Shown here: positions 50,073-59,989 of the stretch, piece by piece
Position numbering within the stretch: the stretch's first letter is position 1
How the letters are laid out: every line of letters begins with the position of its first letter
DNA from: Effrenium voratum
Taxonomy: Eukaryota > Sar > Dinophyceae > Suessiales > Symbiodiniaceae
Length of the DNA: 64,000 nucleotides
Direction of reading: 5' to 3'
Assembly (NCBI GenBank): GCA_963377175.1
Contig: CAUJNA010000578.1
Span: forward strand, 130,890 to 194,889
Program-made: the position numbers and the translations under genes
Notes under the pieces: model-generated
The model's input: only the letters and a program-made list of their open reading frames with translations
What the model was told of the DNA's origin: nothing
The model's database searches: none

Positions 50073-50612
50073 AGCGCCCGCGCTGGCTACCTTGAGCGGA
50101 ATGAGCCGCTGCCCCTGGACCAGCCGGACCGCAAGGCCACCTCGTTCGTCACAAGCCACTTCTACCTGGACGACTTCGCGCAGTCCAGCGAGGACCCCAA
50201 CCCTCGGCCTCTGCAGCACACGCCCCTGCAGGCAATCACTCCCGCCGAGGCCACGGACGAGGACGTGCGCCTGGCGCGGAGGTACCAAGGCTACGGCGGA
50301 ACCCGCTTCGTCGAGGACGACCTGGCAGGAGACCCCGAGGCCGGCTCCCTGGCGAGCAACGGTCAGGGCCCGCCCTCCATCACGGACCGCCTGCGCAGCA
50401 CGGCCAACGGCGCTCAGGCGGCAGCGGACCTCATAGGCGCAGGAGCAGCAGGGCTCGCAGCCGCGCAGGCAGCGCATGACGGAGATGAGCTGGTGAAAAG
50501 CGCAACGGCCTGCGCGCACCGGCCCAACCAACGCCTGAGCCGGATGAGGAAGCTCGGCATGGACGCCACGACTGAGCCCGCTCCTCCCGCTTTTGCCGCC
50601 CATCAAAAGTGA
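50073..50612 (+). CDS. N-terminal part of Gly/Ala-rich viral-type protein
   Basis: It reads ARAGYLERNEPLPLDQPDRK, TSFVTSHFYLDDFAQSSEDP, TPLQAITPAEATDEDVRLAR and RYQGYGGTRFVEDDLAGDPE, then a Gly/Ala-rich hydrophobic stretch (ADLIGAGAAGLAAAQAAHDG). A hydrophobic Ala/Gly segment of the same sort opens the preserved part of the PPxY gene at 35491, so this may be the missing N-terminal half of that protein. No ATG was found at the expected place; 50042 (MKTLRAHGFNQ) is one frame off. Confidence 0.4.
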   Translation, partial: SARAGYLERNEPLPLDQPDRKATSFVTSHFYLDDFAQSSEDPNPRPLQHTPLQAITPAEATDEDVRLARRYQGYGGTRFVEDDLAGDPEAGSLASNGQGPPSITDRLRSTANGAQAAADLIGAGAAGLAAAQAAHDGDELVKSATACAHRPNQRLSRMRKLGMDATTEPAPPAFAAHQK

Positions 50613-51051
50613 GCCCGCTCCTGCTGAGGCGCCCATCATGTGTGAGCCCGCTCCTGCTGAGGCGCCCGCTGAGCCCGCTCCTGCTGAGGCGCCCGCTGAG
50701 CCCGCTGCCATGAGCAGTCTCTTTGCGCCATCCAGAGTCTCTGGCATACGATGGCCACAGAGCAAACGCCGGGCGATATCGAGATGTACAGATTATTTCG
50801 GCGCTTGGGCCACCATAAGCAGTGTTGACCTACATGTCGAGGATCTCCGGGTCATCCGGCAGGAACTGCGAAAGTTTCACAAGTTCATGGCGTTTCATTA
50901 CAAACAATTTATCGGTCCTTGCATTCTCCGCGTCTCGGTGAGCACAGGCATATTTTGCCTCATTGATTTATTGGCCGAAGTGCAAGCGAGGATGCACAAC
51001 GCCTCGCTTGCCCGCGGCAAGAAGCGCAAGGCGGACGAGCCTGCAGCGTAG
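50593..51051 (+). CDS. 152-residue ORF with EPAPAEAP repeats and basic tail
   Basis: An intact ORF. The N-terminus is four copies of a 24-bp repeat encoding EPAPAEAP; the rest reads WPQSKRRAISRCTDYFGAWA, VDLHVEDLRVIRQELRKFHK, CILRVSVSTGIFCLIDLLAE and ends ARGKKRKADEPAA, with a nuclear-signal-like basic cluster. AT-richer codon use in the middle differs from the GC-rich viral genes upstream, so the two halves may have different origins. No family recognised. Confidence 0.45.
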   Translation: MPPIKSEPAPAEAPIMCEPAPAEAPAEPAPAEAPAEPAAMSSLFAPSRVSGIRWPQSKRRAISRCTDYFGAWATISSVDLHVEDLRVIRQELRKFHKFMAFHYKQFIGPCILRVSVSTGIFCLIDLLAEVQARMHNASLARGKKRKADEPAA

Positions 51052-51399
51052 CTTTTCAGGCGAACACGTGGCACAGAGAAAAAAGATCGTGATTGCTGCG
51101 TCGTTTGGCAACGAGTACCCCAAACCCTAACCCAGGGCTAACAGCTTTTGCACGGTTTTGCGCAACAAAATGCTATTAGCCTAGGCCCTACATAAATATA
51201 GACCCTAGGCTAATAGCTCGTTTCGCACGGTTTTGCACGGTTTGCCCACGCCAGCCCCGCTGGTTTGATACTGGTTCGCCCAACCCGTTGGTTTCCCGAG
51301 CACCCCAAACCCTAACCCAAAAAGGGTGTGAGCAGGGTCCGGGAAATCGAGCCTGCACAATGCCTAACAGCCAGTTTTTTCGCTCGATCAGGATCAGTC
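51052..51399. other. no gene; CCAAACCCTAACCCA motif twice
   Basis: ACCCCAAACCCTAACCC occurs near 51118 and 51303 and resembles less than two telomere units (CCCTAAA type). TAGGCCCTACATAAATATAGACCCTAGGCTAATAGC is a local imperfect palindrome. Confidence 0.4.
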
Positions 51400-51766
51400 A
51401 ATTCCGCCTGAGTGTGATCAAACTGTTTTTGCGCCAAAAAGGGTCTGAGGAAGGTTTTTTGGAGCGAGGAGTCTCCCGGTCCTCCGTGCTCCGGACGGTC
51501 ATGGAGTCCACGGCGCGCAGCTGCTGCACGTCGCCGTACTGAGGGTTGAAGCTCCTCGCCGCGTTCGTCGGCGCTCGGAAGGCGCCCGTGTCCTCCACCG
51601 CCTTCATGCGCCGGTCGGTGAGGTCCTTGTTGTGCCGGAACTTGTCGGCGTTGTCCTGCAGCAGCCGGAACTCGGTGGCCGGCTGCTTCTCCACGTCCTC
51701 GGGCGCGCCGTACACCGTCTCGTGCGGTTTCGGATGGATTTTGAGGGTCCCTATTTTTCTGTACAT
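51400..51766 (-). CDS. unknown ORF, viral cluster 3, antisense
   Basis: The minus strand reads PHETVYGAPEDVEKQPATEF, RLLQDNADKFRHNKDLTDRR, MKAVEDTGAFRAPTNAARSF and NPQYGDVQQLRAVDSMTVRS with good coding quality from about 51725 to 51465; upstream it runs into the palindromic repeat array. It faces the plus-strand viral genes, as the helicase does in cluster 1. Function unknown. Confidence 0.4.
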
Positions 51767-52605
51767 TTGTGCGGACCCTCAAAATATGCATGTTTTTCAC
51801 ATTTGGTGTGATTTTGAGGGTCCCTATTAATGTACGTTTATGAGGACCCTCAAAATATACATGTTTTCTGAAATTTCGTGCGATTTTGAGGGTCCTTATT
51901 AATGTACATTTATGGGGACCCTCAAAATATACATGTTTTCTGACATTTGGTGTGGTTTTGAGGGTCCCTATTAATGTACATTTATGGGGTAATGTACATC
52001 AATGGGGGCCCTCAAAGTAACGTGCGACCCTCAAAATATACATGTTTTCTCATGTTTTGTGTGATGAGTGTCCCCATTAATGTACATTTATGGAGACCCT
52101 CAAAGTATGCATGTTTTCTAGCATTTCGTGTGATTTTGAGGGTCCCTATAAATGTACGTTTATGGGGGCCCTCAAAATACGCATGTTTTCCGAGATTCTG
52201 TGTGATTTTGAGGGTCCCTACTAATGTACATTTATGGGGACCCTCAAAATATGCGTGCTTTCTCACACTTGGTGTGATTTTGAAGGTTGCTAGTAATGTA
52301 CATTTCTGGGGACCCGCAAAATATACATGTTTTCGGACATTTGGTGTGGATTTTGAGGGTCCCTATTTAATGTACATTTATGCGGACCCTCAAAATATGC
52401 ATGTTTTCTCACACTTGGTGTGATTTTGAAGGTCCCCATTAATGTACATTTATGGGGACCCTCAAAGTATACCTGCTTTCTCACACTTTGGTGTGATTTT
52501 GAGGGTCTATTAATGTACATTTTTGGGGGCCCTCAAAATACACCTGTTTTCTCACATTTTGGTGTGATTTTGATGGTTTTTATTAATGTGTATTTATGGG
52601 GTCCT
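51735..52605. repeat. palindromic ~72-bp tandem array
   Basis: About twelve units. Each has TTTTGAGGGTCCC, then TATTAATGTACATTTATG, then GGGACCCTCAAAA (reverse complement of the first part), followed by TATACATGTTTTCTCACATT and TTGGTGTG. Each unit can thus form a 12-13-bp stem. Related units occur at 57705-57735 and 58255-58365. The open frames in it are artefacts. It ends in a TCC/TTC-rich tract at 52605-52690. Confidence 0.9.
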
Positions 52606-53141
52606 CCTCCGTCCAATCCTTCTTCTTCCAATCCTCCTTCCACCACTCCTCCTTCTTCCAATCCTTCCTCCACTTCCTCCACCCTTCCTTGCTCCACTGA
52701 CCCTTCCAGAAGAGCTTGCTTATCTCCGGGTTTGCCTCCGGCGGCGCCTGTGACGCTTGCGGGTTTGGGCGGGCCTTGGCCGCTGGGGTCTTTCCCCAAG
52801 GAGGGCAGCAAAAGGCCTTTTGAAGCCCCTGCTTTTCGGCTCGTTGGCGGGGGTGACATGTAGTGTTTGCACATCAAACATCGCCAGGTACATTTGGCGC
52901 TGTGTGAGCCAAGGCATGCAGTAGGTGGCAGATGCACGTCAGGCGCTGACCACGTGAGGTTTGCAGAAATGGCCACACAAGATCTGACGTGAGCATGGAA
53001 ACAAACTGGGACCCCCACCAGTTTGTCGCCGAGCACGATCTGGAAAGGTCGGTGCCTCAGTTCCAGCGTGGACAAATGACAGCCAGCTGCAGGGCCAAGC
53101 TGCAGGGCTAAGCTCGCAGCAAGGCCGGGCAGAGCCTTCAC
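52533..53141 (-). CDS. possible exons of a host-type gene, unknown
   Basis: The 5' part of this minus frame reads LAASLALQLGPAAGCHLSTL and RHRPFQIVLGDKLVGVPVCF, and the 3' part LLPSLGKDPSGQGPPKPASV followed by Glu/Gly-rich low complexity. The middle looks intronic. It lies downstream of, and on the same strand as, 53216-54226, so it may be part of the same gene. Confidence 0.3.
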   Translation of the reverse strand: MKALPGLAASLALQLGPAAGCHLSTLELRHRPFQIVLGDKLVGVPVCFHAHVRSCVAISANLTWSAPDVHLPPTACLGSHSAKCTWRCLMCKHYMSPPPTSRKAGASKGLLLPSLGKDPSGQGPPKPASVTGAAGGKPGDKQALLEGSVEQGRVEEVEEGLEEGGVVEGGLEEEGLDGGGPHKYTLIKTIKITPKCEKTGVF

Positions 53142-53215
53142 GCTCGCCTACCAACAACCTGAACTCGTCCCGCCTATGATCAGGGTGGCCTCCACAGGTG
53201 GCAATGATCCTGGCT

Positions 53216-54226
53216 TCACTTGAGAAGCGCTGCCACATCCTCATAGTCAGGGGCGGCTTGCAGATCTGAGAGAAACACATGGCGGTTGCCTTTGATCAGC
53301 AAAAATGGCCTGCGTATAGATGTCAGTGTTGCTTGCATCGCCTGGGAGGCGAGGGCGCAGACTCCTTGCAACTCTGCCGCAACAAAGATTGCAAGACCGT
53401 TTGCGAGATCTCTCGCTGCAAAATCACAGCGCTTGCGAAATAAGATGACTCTCTGGGTCGCCCATCCAAAAACGTGAGCTCCGTTGCCGTTTGCATCTGG
53501 AGCTGGCAACGCTGTACTTCTGCGTGTCTTCTTTGGGGAGCGCGGGCCTTGCCGTCGAAGCTTTCGTTTCTTCACCTTGGCGCCCGGCTCTTCACCTTGC
53601 ACGTCGCTGGCTGCTGAAGGCCTGAACGCACCCTCAAGAAAAATGGATGTCTTCACTGCTTCAGTGCTTCCAGTGTCGCACCATTCAACGTGCACCTTGC
53701 AGGTGTTCGTGCTCAGGATGACGCCTTCTTTCTTAGATTTCTTGTCCACAACTTTCACCCTGCCCGACGCGTCTGCAAGACCATCCTCCGCCAGCTCCCG
53801 GACCCTCACGGATGAGCCTGCCGACGCGGGCTTCGGCAAGGTTTCCTTGCTTGAGCGCGCCACGCCCGGCGATGGTGTGAGACCTCTGCCTGCGGGCTTG
53901 GGTTCATCAAAGGGCTTGGGCACCTCGCACTCTGTCTCTTTTGACAGCCGCTCGGCAAACCAGTTGCCCACTGCCTTCAAGCTGTCGAACTGGAGCGGCC
54001 AATCTTTGTGTTTCTTGTCAAGAACCACCGCTGCGCAGGCGCAATCGAACTCACCCAGCAGGCGCAGGCGCACCCATGGTTGGAGGGACTGCCCTCGCGC
54101 GTTGGCCATTTGCACCACTGTGTTGCGGATTTTCTCGTACTCCTGGATTTTCATGAGGCACTCTTTCTTCACATCGTTGCTCGACACGACCATTTTGTCG
54201 GGGGCGGTGTACGCCAGCATGACCAA
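53216..54226 (-). CDS. basic, probably nuclear host protein, unknown function
   Basis: 336 residues with high coding quality: DKMVVSSNDVKKECLMKIQE, YEKIRNTVVQMANARGQSLQ, a region around VRVRELAEDGLADASGRVKV and CKVHVEWCDTGSTEAVKTSI (could be a small sheet domain), then AKVKKRKLRRQGPRSPKKTR, a strong bipartite-type nuclear localisation signal, and a C-terminal GWATQRVILFRKRCDFAARD. The reading continues upstream into 54260-54300 in another frame. With 54486-54848 and 54881-55213 it probably forms one gene or pseudogene, transcribed on minus. Confidence 0.5.
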   Translation of the reverse strand: MVMLAYTAPDKMVVSSNDVKKECLMKIQEYEKIRNTVVQMANARGQSLQPWVRLRLLGEFDCACAAVVLDKKHKDWPLQFDSLKAVGNWFAERLSKETECEVPKPFDEPKPAGRGLTPSPGVARSSKETLPKPASAGSSVRVRELAEDGLADASGRVKVVDKKSKKEGVILSTNTCKVHVEWCDTGSTEAVKTSIFLEGAFRPSAASDVQGEEPGAKVKKRKLRRQGPRSPKKTRRSTALPAPDANGNGAHVFGWATQRVILFRKRCDFAARDLANGLAIFVAAELQGVCALASQAMQATLTSIRRPFLLIKGNRHVFLSDLQAAPDYEDVAALLK

Positions 54227-54485
54227 ACTGTGCCTCCAAATTGCCGCGCCCCCTTCAACTTGCCAAAGGTCTCAGAAGATATGGCAGCCCGCTTTTTTGC
54301 CTGACGCTTGAAAGATAGTGCGAGATGTGAAATAATACAAATTATCACAGGGCACATGTCCCAAACAAAAAATGTCATGCTTGAGCTAAGCCAAGGTTCC
54401 GCCCCCAAACTTGCAGACAAACGCGAACATGAAGGGGCATGCCATTGCCCCTGGAGGCTTTGACCGTAGCACCTCCTTCTCGATG

Positions 54486-54848
54486 TCAGTCCTTGGTCCT
54501 TTGGACCACCTTTTCCAGAATCTTTCGGCACAACTGCAACTCCGTCTCTGCAAGAGTAGTGTGGTTGGTGCTGTTCACGCCAGCCTGGACGAGGTCTGCG
54601 ACGCGAGGGATGTTGAAGAGTTCATGTGAAAGGACTGTCCACTTCAGCTGGGCTGCGTCAACCAGCCATGCGTCTCCCAGACGAACAGCAGACATGCTGA
54701 GCATTCCATCCTTTGTCAGGGTCGGGCCAGGATGCTTGCAGGACACTAGCATCCTAAGCGCCTGACATGTGTGACTGCCACTCACACTGGCATACCGGAC
54801 GCTGCCCGGAACAACTGGCGCCAGCCGTCCTTGGAATTCCCTTGCCAT
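54486..54848 (-). pseudogene. middle part of multicopy dinoflagellate-type protein
   Basis: It reads MAREFQGRLAPVVPGSVRYA, SVSGSHTCQALRMLVSCKHP, DAWLVDAAQLKWTVLSHELF and LAETELQLCRKILEKVVQRT. I recall the 'GS..YASVSGSHT.Q.LR' pattern from repeated dinoflagellate predicted proteins; no function is known to me. Sense continues upstream of its ATG (GPINDATVSTFSES) and downstream past its TGA in another frame (TDIEKEVLRSKPPG), so the 363-bp frame is only a segment bounded by frame breaks. Confidence 0.45.
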
Positions 54849-54880
54849 GGATTCACTGAAGGTTGAGACTGTTGCGTCGT

Positions 54881-55213
54881 TTATAGGACCTCAATGCAAA
54901 CGCACTTGGTCTGAGACACACAGAACCCAAGTTCAACAAACGTGGCGGGGAGCTCTTCCACGTGTGAGGCGGCGCTTGTTCCGGCGCCGTTCCGGTTCAT
55001 TTGGTGGACTCCAGTCTGGTTGCAAGGGATTATCGACTCCCAAAGCAGGCCCTTGGCGCGGAGCAAGTCCAAAAGGGCTTCAATTTCTTTCCTGCAATCT
55101 TCTGTCAAGGCTGCCATATCAACAGGCGTCCCTCTAGATACACGAAAGCGGCTGTTGCTAAAGATTGAGGACTGCACGGCCACAGGCGGTCGCAACATGC
55201 AACTTGGATACAA
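54881..55213 (-). pseudogene. N-terminal part of the same multicopy protein
   Basis: From an internal Met: MAALTEDCRKEIEALLDLLR, then NQTGVHQMNRNGAGTSAASH and VEELPATFVELGFCVSQTKC, a frame ending at TAA (54877-54879 region). The 'GVHxxNRxGxG..xxHVxEL...VGF' type pattern accompanies the SGSHT segment in the family I recall. Moving from this frame to 54486-54848 needs a one- or two-base shift just after CVCIE, so this copy is probably a pseudogene unless a tiny intron is present. Confidence 0.45.
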
Positions 55214-56260
55214 CCAGCGAGCACGCGTGCTCTGCTACTGCAAGACTGCGAGCGCCAAGTTGGCAAGGCGCTCTGCAATTGCAATTCCCGCCTTCGACGC
55301 CAACTTCCAGCTTTAGACACCTTTCTGGGCACACCTTGCAACACACCAAGCGAGATGGGCTCAACGTCACCAGGTCAAAATGATTCCCTCTAAAGACTTA
55401 GCATTGTTTTGCACTATTTCCAAACGAAACACATTGAGAATGGCAATTTGCCCGGCAAGCAAACACGCAACGGCTCTTGTCTTGTGACATGCGTGCAGCG
55501 GTTCTGAGGCCCTGAGCTATCCTCCATGAAGCATCAGGATTCGACGCGGGTTCCACGTGCAAAACATGCATCCACAAGTTCGCAATCCGAAACCACAAAA
55601 CGTTCACCCTGCAACTTTCAAGCTTAAAACGATGTCAAAACATTGACCGCAAACAAGCACAAAGACTTCCAAGGCTACACTTGCAAGCGTGCATGTTCAC
55701 CGCCCGTCGCACTTGCTTTTTCAAACACAAAGTGTAAAAACACGCCCAACCACTGCGGAAAAGTTGCGCCACATGATTTCGCGGCAGCGTGACCCAGAAA
55801 ATACGTGGTGTAAATTGCAAAACACATGCCACGTAACTCCAGCGCGTCGGACTTGCTAAGTCCAACACGTCGAACTTACGGAGTCCAACGGTGGGACATA
55901 GCAAGTGGGTCAAGTCGAAGTTATAAATTCAGCGACGTAACTCCCACAAGTTCAACCATTATGTCACTTCAACCAAACCAACTTATAACCTTGCGCTAAA
56001 CAGCACAGTGATACTTATAAGTGCACATATAACTACCGCAACTAAGTTGCAACGCCGCTCCGCAAGTTCAACGGTGAGCACTTGTAACTTGAACAACTTC
56101 GCGCGCTACTTAGTATGTACTTATAAGTCTGCGCATCAAGTTGCTGTTGTTGCGCAACTTATATCTCACTTTAAGTTGGTTATAACATAGGTTAGCGATG
56201 TTATAACTTAGTTACTAACTCACGCAAATGCTGCAAGCACTTACAAGCCCAACCGACCAT
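55214..56260. other. no gene; AT-rich intron-like repeats at the end
   Basis: 55900-56220 is made of variants of ACTTATAACTT, similar in style to 14.4-15.0 kb. The minus frames at 55398-55607 and 55635-55913 have no recognisable motif. Confidence 0.45.
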
Positions 56261-57420
56261 CAAAGAATGGGGGGGGGGGGGAAAACCAAAGGGCGAATAC
56301 AACAAGAGCTCAATAATACCAGGGAAGAAGCTGACAGGGCCAGACTTCCGAGACCGAGTGGCTGCAAGGCTCCGAGGAAAGCCTTGCGCAGTACCTCGTG
56401 AGAGAGATCGGAAGGTATCTGCAGCTTCCTCGGCGCACGTTCTCGTCGGCGGGGTAGGTGGTCGGAGTCGACCAGGTCCACACGGCGCACTCCCTGCGCT
56501 GGCGCTGCGCCGGCGCCTGTTGGAGTTGTCTGCCTCGATCCACTTCACCACCTCTTCGCTGCTCGTCAACGCTAACACTTATGACGCCTTCTCACTTTTT
56601 GCTCCACCGCGGACAGGCGCGGCTTACCCCCCCGGTGGCTTCGCAGGGGAGGCGGGTCTACGCGAGGCTGGTGCGATCCGGCACGTCTTCGCACGAGTCT
56701 ACGCCATGTGGTTGCGGCGCCTCGGGCGCACTGCCTGCTAAGACAATCTCAGGCGGAGACTTTAAGGTGAAGGCCGCGGGAGTCCAGGCCTGCTTGTCAG
56801 GGAATGCGATGTCGGGCAAGAACGGGCAGCCACCGCTTAAACTGTACCCTAGTCCACCCCGCAAGACGTAGCTGCAGAATCCAGTCTTTCTCCCAAGCCA
56901 ATGTCCACGACTGTCTTCTTGCACATGCCGCACTTGATACGTCGAGCCAAGTGTCTCTGGGCGAGTCTGCAGAAGTTGCCGGAGTGCGACAGCTAGGACA
57001 TGCCCAGCACCACATCTGCCTACGACGATACCGCCATCTCGTCTTGCGCAGGTCCCGCCACCCATACCATAGAAGCTCGCAAGACTGTAGCAGGCACCGC
57101 GCCGGACGTAGGCCTGCATTGGCAAGGCCCCCGCGTCGGGTCCGGCCCATATTAGATCAGCCTCCCCTGCAAAGATCATCCGTGCCTCTGCGGTCCATCT
57201 CGTCTGGAGAAAGGATTCTCACCATAGCACAGCGCTGCGTGTCTTGGATGCCAGCGCCCTCGATTTGCGGTGAAGACCATAGATTGCGTTTGTGGTAGAC
57301 GGGCCAGACCCGCCCGGTCTGGCACTGTTTGCGCATCACCCCTACGCATGGCCCCGAGACATTCTGCATGCTTGCGAGGGCTACGCTGTTTTTGCTTTCC
57401 TTGCAGGCATACACACGTGA
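56261..57420. other. GC-rich, possibly degraded coding; no call
   Basis: A poly-G run lies at 56269-56281. Several frames on both strands are open for 70-170 codons. On the minus strand, ARRIKCGMCKKTVVDIGLGE (about 56890-56950) has a CxxC pair and looks coding, and GGCPFLPDIAFPDKQAWTPA (about 56780-56840) lies in another frame. It might be a fourth decayed viral or host gene, but strand and frame cannot be settled. Confidence 0.3.
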
Positions 57421-57955
57421 GCTTTAAAGGCCCCTATAAATGTAGATTTCTGGCAACACCGAAGTTAGACAAATCTGCGTGCAGCTGGGATGACACTCCA
57501 CCCACCTCCTCTGTCATCGGATATCATCGGTCTCTCCGTACTGGCGCAGGCACGTTCGCATTTGCCCTAAAAATGAGAGATTGATACTACCTCCAAACTC
57601 ACAAATCTGAGCGCACTTTGAGCGACAAGCCACTGACACGCCCGCCTTGTCTGGCATCAGCTGTCAAATGCGTTATGAGACGGCTGCGTGCACCAAAAAA
57701 CTCAGTTAATGTACATTTACGGGGACCTTTCGATTCCACCAATATGTGCGCAGTTTGTGTGACAATCCACAGACATGCATCGGTTCAAAATTCAATCAGA
57801 CTCCTCTGCACCTCGACCTTCCGTTTGCTTTTTTTTCTGTCGCAAGCGAGATTCTGCCGTGATCGAACGCTGGCAGATGGCCACTGGCGCGTCTCTCAAC
57901 AATGCGAGGTCTGCGCACAGGACTTCACCTCTGAGAGGCATTAACTCTCATGCCC
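57421..57955. other. no gene; one stray palindromic-array unit
   Basis: 57705-57735 (TTAATGTACATTTACGGGGA) is a fragment of the 51.7-kb array unit. The rest shows no supported feature. Confidence 0.4.
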
Positions 57956-58226
57956 TTAGCTCTTTGCTTTCTTGGTCTTCTTTGTCTTCTCTTTTGCAAG
58001 GTATTCCTCCTTCGCGTCCAAGGGGTGGCGCCAAAACTGCAACATAACCGGCTCGATGTCCACCCATGACACCACCAAGTCGGGCTCTCGATCACCAGCC
58101 ATGCCCTCTCAATGGCGGCACATATCCAAGACTTGCTCCTGGGAGTTCCGGCCCTGATCGTCTTCCAGCAGCACGAGCAGCTCCGTCGCGTGCTTTGTAT
58201 TGACCTCGCTGTATCCGTCCGAAACC
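57956..58226 (-). CDS. host-type exon with one internal TGA
   Basis: After CTTCAG (58232-58227) the minus strand reads VSDGYSEVNTKHATELLVLL, EDDQGRNSQEQVLDMCRH, a TGA (58109-58111), then MAGDREPDLVVSWVDIEPVM and LDAKEEYLAKEKTKKTKKAK before TAA. Both sides of the TGA have strong coding character in the same frame, ending in a basic tail. It is either a pseudogene exon with one nonsense mutation or two short coding parts. No family recognised. Confidence 0.4.
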
Positions 58227-58254
58227 CTGAAGATACATAGATTTGGTTACATAT

Positions 58255-58365
58255 TCCAAGATTTTGAAGGTCCCTATTAATGTACGTCTATGGGGACCAT
58301 CAAAATATAGATGTTTCCTGCATTTGGTGTGATTTTGATGGGGACCCTCAAAATACGCATGTTTT
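58255..58365. repeat. stray units of the palindromic 72-bp repeat
   Basis: ATTTTGAAGGTCCCTATTAA, GGGGACCATCAAAATATAGA and GGGGACCCTCAAAATACGCA show one and a half units 5.6 kb away from the main array. Confidence 0.8.
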
Positions 58366-58373
58366 CTCACCCT

Positions 58374-58432
58374 TACTACTACTACTAACTACTGCTACCA
58401 CCACCACCACCACCACCACCACCACCACCACC

Positions 58433-58508
<76 letters not shown>

Positions 58509-58548
58509 TTACTACTATTACTACTACTACTACACTACTACTACTTTC
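58374..58548. repeat. CTA / CAC trinucleotide microsatellite
   Basis: CAC units (58397-58441) flanked by CTA units (to about 58548) with a few TTA interruptions. Confidence 0.95.
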
Positions 58549-58696
58549 AACTCTCCTTCAAGCCGGAATGACTTGAAGTTTCCTTTTCGCGCGACCAAAA
58601 TTTGGTTGCTGGTGAAGTGGGGGGGGTTGTCTCGAAGGAAGTTGGGCCAGCCATGGCAACGATTGCCTTTTGGATTCCGCGTCCTCCCCAAAGATA

Positions 58697-58759
58697 AAGA
58701 AGCAGAGAAAGAGAAAGAGAAAGAGAAAGAGAAAGAGAAAGAGAAAGAGAAAGAGAAAC

Positions 58760-58822
<63 letters not shown>
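58697..58822. repeat. AAAGAG and GA microsatellites
   Basis: AGAGAAAGAG hexamers (58697-58757) followed by a pure GA run (58766-58822). The Lys/Glu and Arg/Glu open frames are artefacts. Confidence 0.95.
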
Positions 58823-58825
<3 letters not shown>

Positions 58826-59989
58826 AGCGCTCGGGGTCATAACCCTTTCGATGCCATTCGTCTCCAATCCTTCATCCACAGAGGCTACATCATGTCATTC
58901 AGCTGTTACACTTCTCGATTCCCCGCAAAAGCAAATCACTCATGCCGTGCGCAGGCCACCCGGAATTCTAAGTCCCCGTCACACATCAAAGGCTGTTTGC
59001 GGCAGCATCTTAGGAGTCCCGTGCAAGGCAAACATTGTTTACAATGAAAGTGTTAGAGGCCCTTTCTGCAGCTTGAGTACATAATCAAAGCGATATTTTG
59101 CCCCGACCACGCAAACCGTGACCAAATTTCTTGCCCAAATCTAGCCACCGACGAAGCAACCAGTAAGTACCCTTCCTCCAACAATCATGGAAGCTGACAC
59201 TAGGATTTTGCAAGACTACTTTCCTGTTGGGGAAGCCCTTATCCACTTCCATGATTGTTGGAAAGAGGTGGTTCCCAAAAGAACTCGGATGTGCCGTTTT
59301 GACCATAGGCGCTGACGATCGGCTGATAGGCAGCCTCGATATGGGGCCCCAGATCCCACACCGCTTGCCTCAAAGCCAAGTCCTAAACCCCTTTGAGTAG
59401 ACGCTGCTTACATCGCTGACACAGGCTGGTGGACGCCCCCTTCTCGCAAATCCTGCCCAAACTGTCCAGCTGCCATGGGATGAAATTTGGCTGAGCCGCT
59501 GCGCCCGGATCTGTTGCGCCATGCCGCGGAAAGGCAACACACGATTCTGAGATCTGGCAATGCCTGGCCGGGCCACGCTCGCAAATCTGGCGTCGCTCAA
59601 CGCTGCATCTGCGCAGGCCACCGAGCCACGAGCAACTGGCGACCCAATCTGCCACATCCACATTAGCGGAAGGCCACATGGGCCACATGTGCACGGCTCA
59701 CAGCTCGGTCGGTTTTGACGCCCCCGAGCTGACCTCGCTGCTCTTCTCGTTGGGAGCTACGAGTTCAGAAAGTTGAGTCATCCTGGTCTTGCACAGTCAG
59801 TTGCAGTAACCAAGTCAGGACTGAACAAGCTCTTGGATCTGCCGGCTTGTTGTCCGCCACGCACAGGCACGCATTCGGAACTGTTGCTGAGGGCAGTGTG
59901 CAAAGCAAGCTGATGTTGGCGCAAAAGCTTTTGACAACCTTCTCACAGGCAGTCAGGTCGGAACCTTGACACCACTGCCTCTCTGCGAA
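58823..59989. other. no firm gene
   Basis: A short plus frame near 59671-59783 (MGHMCTAHSSVGFDAPELTS, LLFSLGATSSES, stop) may be the end of an exon. ACAATCATGGAAG (59184) and its reverse complement CTTCCATGATTGTT (59249) form a short inverted repeat. Nothing else is visible. Confidence 0.35.

Noticed and set aside
51117..51320. Telomere-like CCCTAACCC sequences
   Set aside because: Fewer than two repeat units at each site; not an interstitial telomere array.
53484..54311. 275-codon plus-strand frame opposite the 53216-54226 gene
   Set aside because: Shadow frame; the minus strand has the nuclear-signal motif and continues logically into neighbouring segments.
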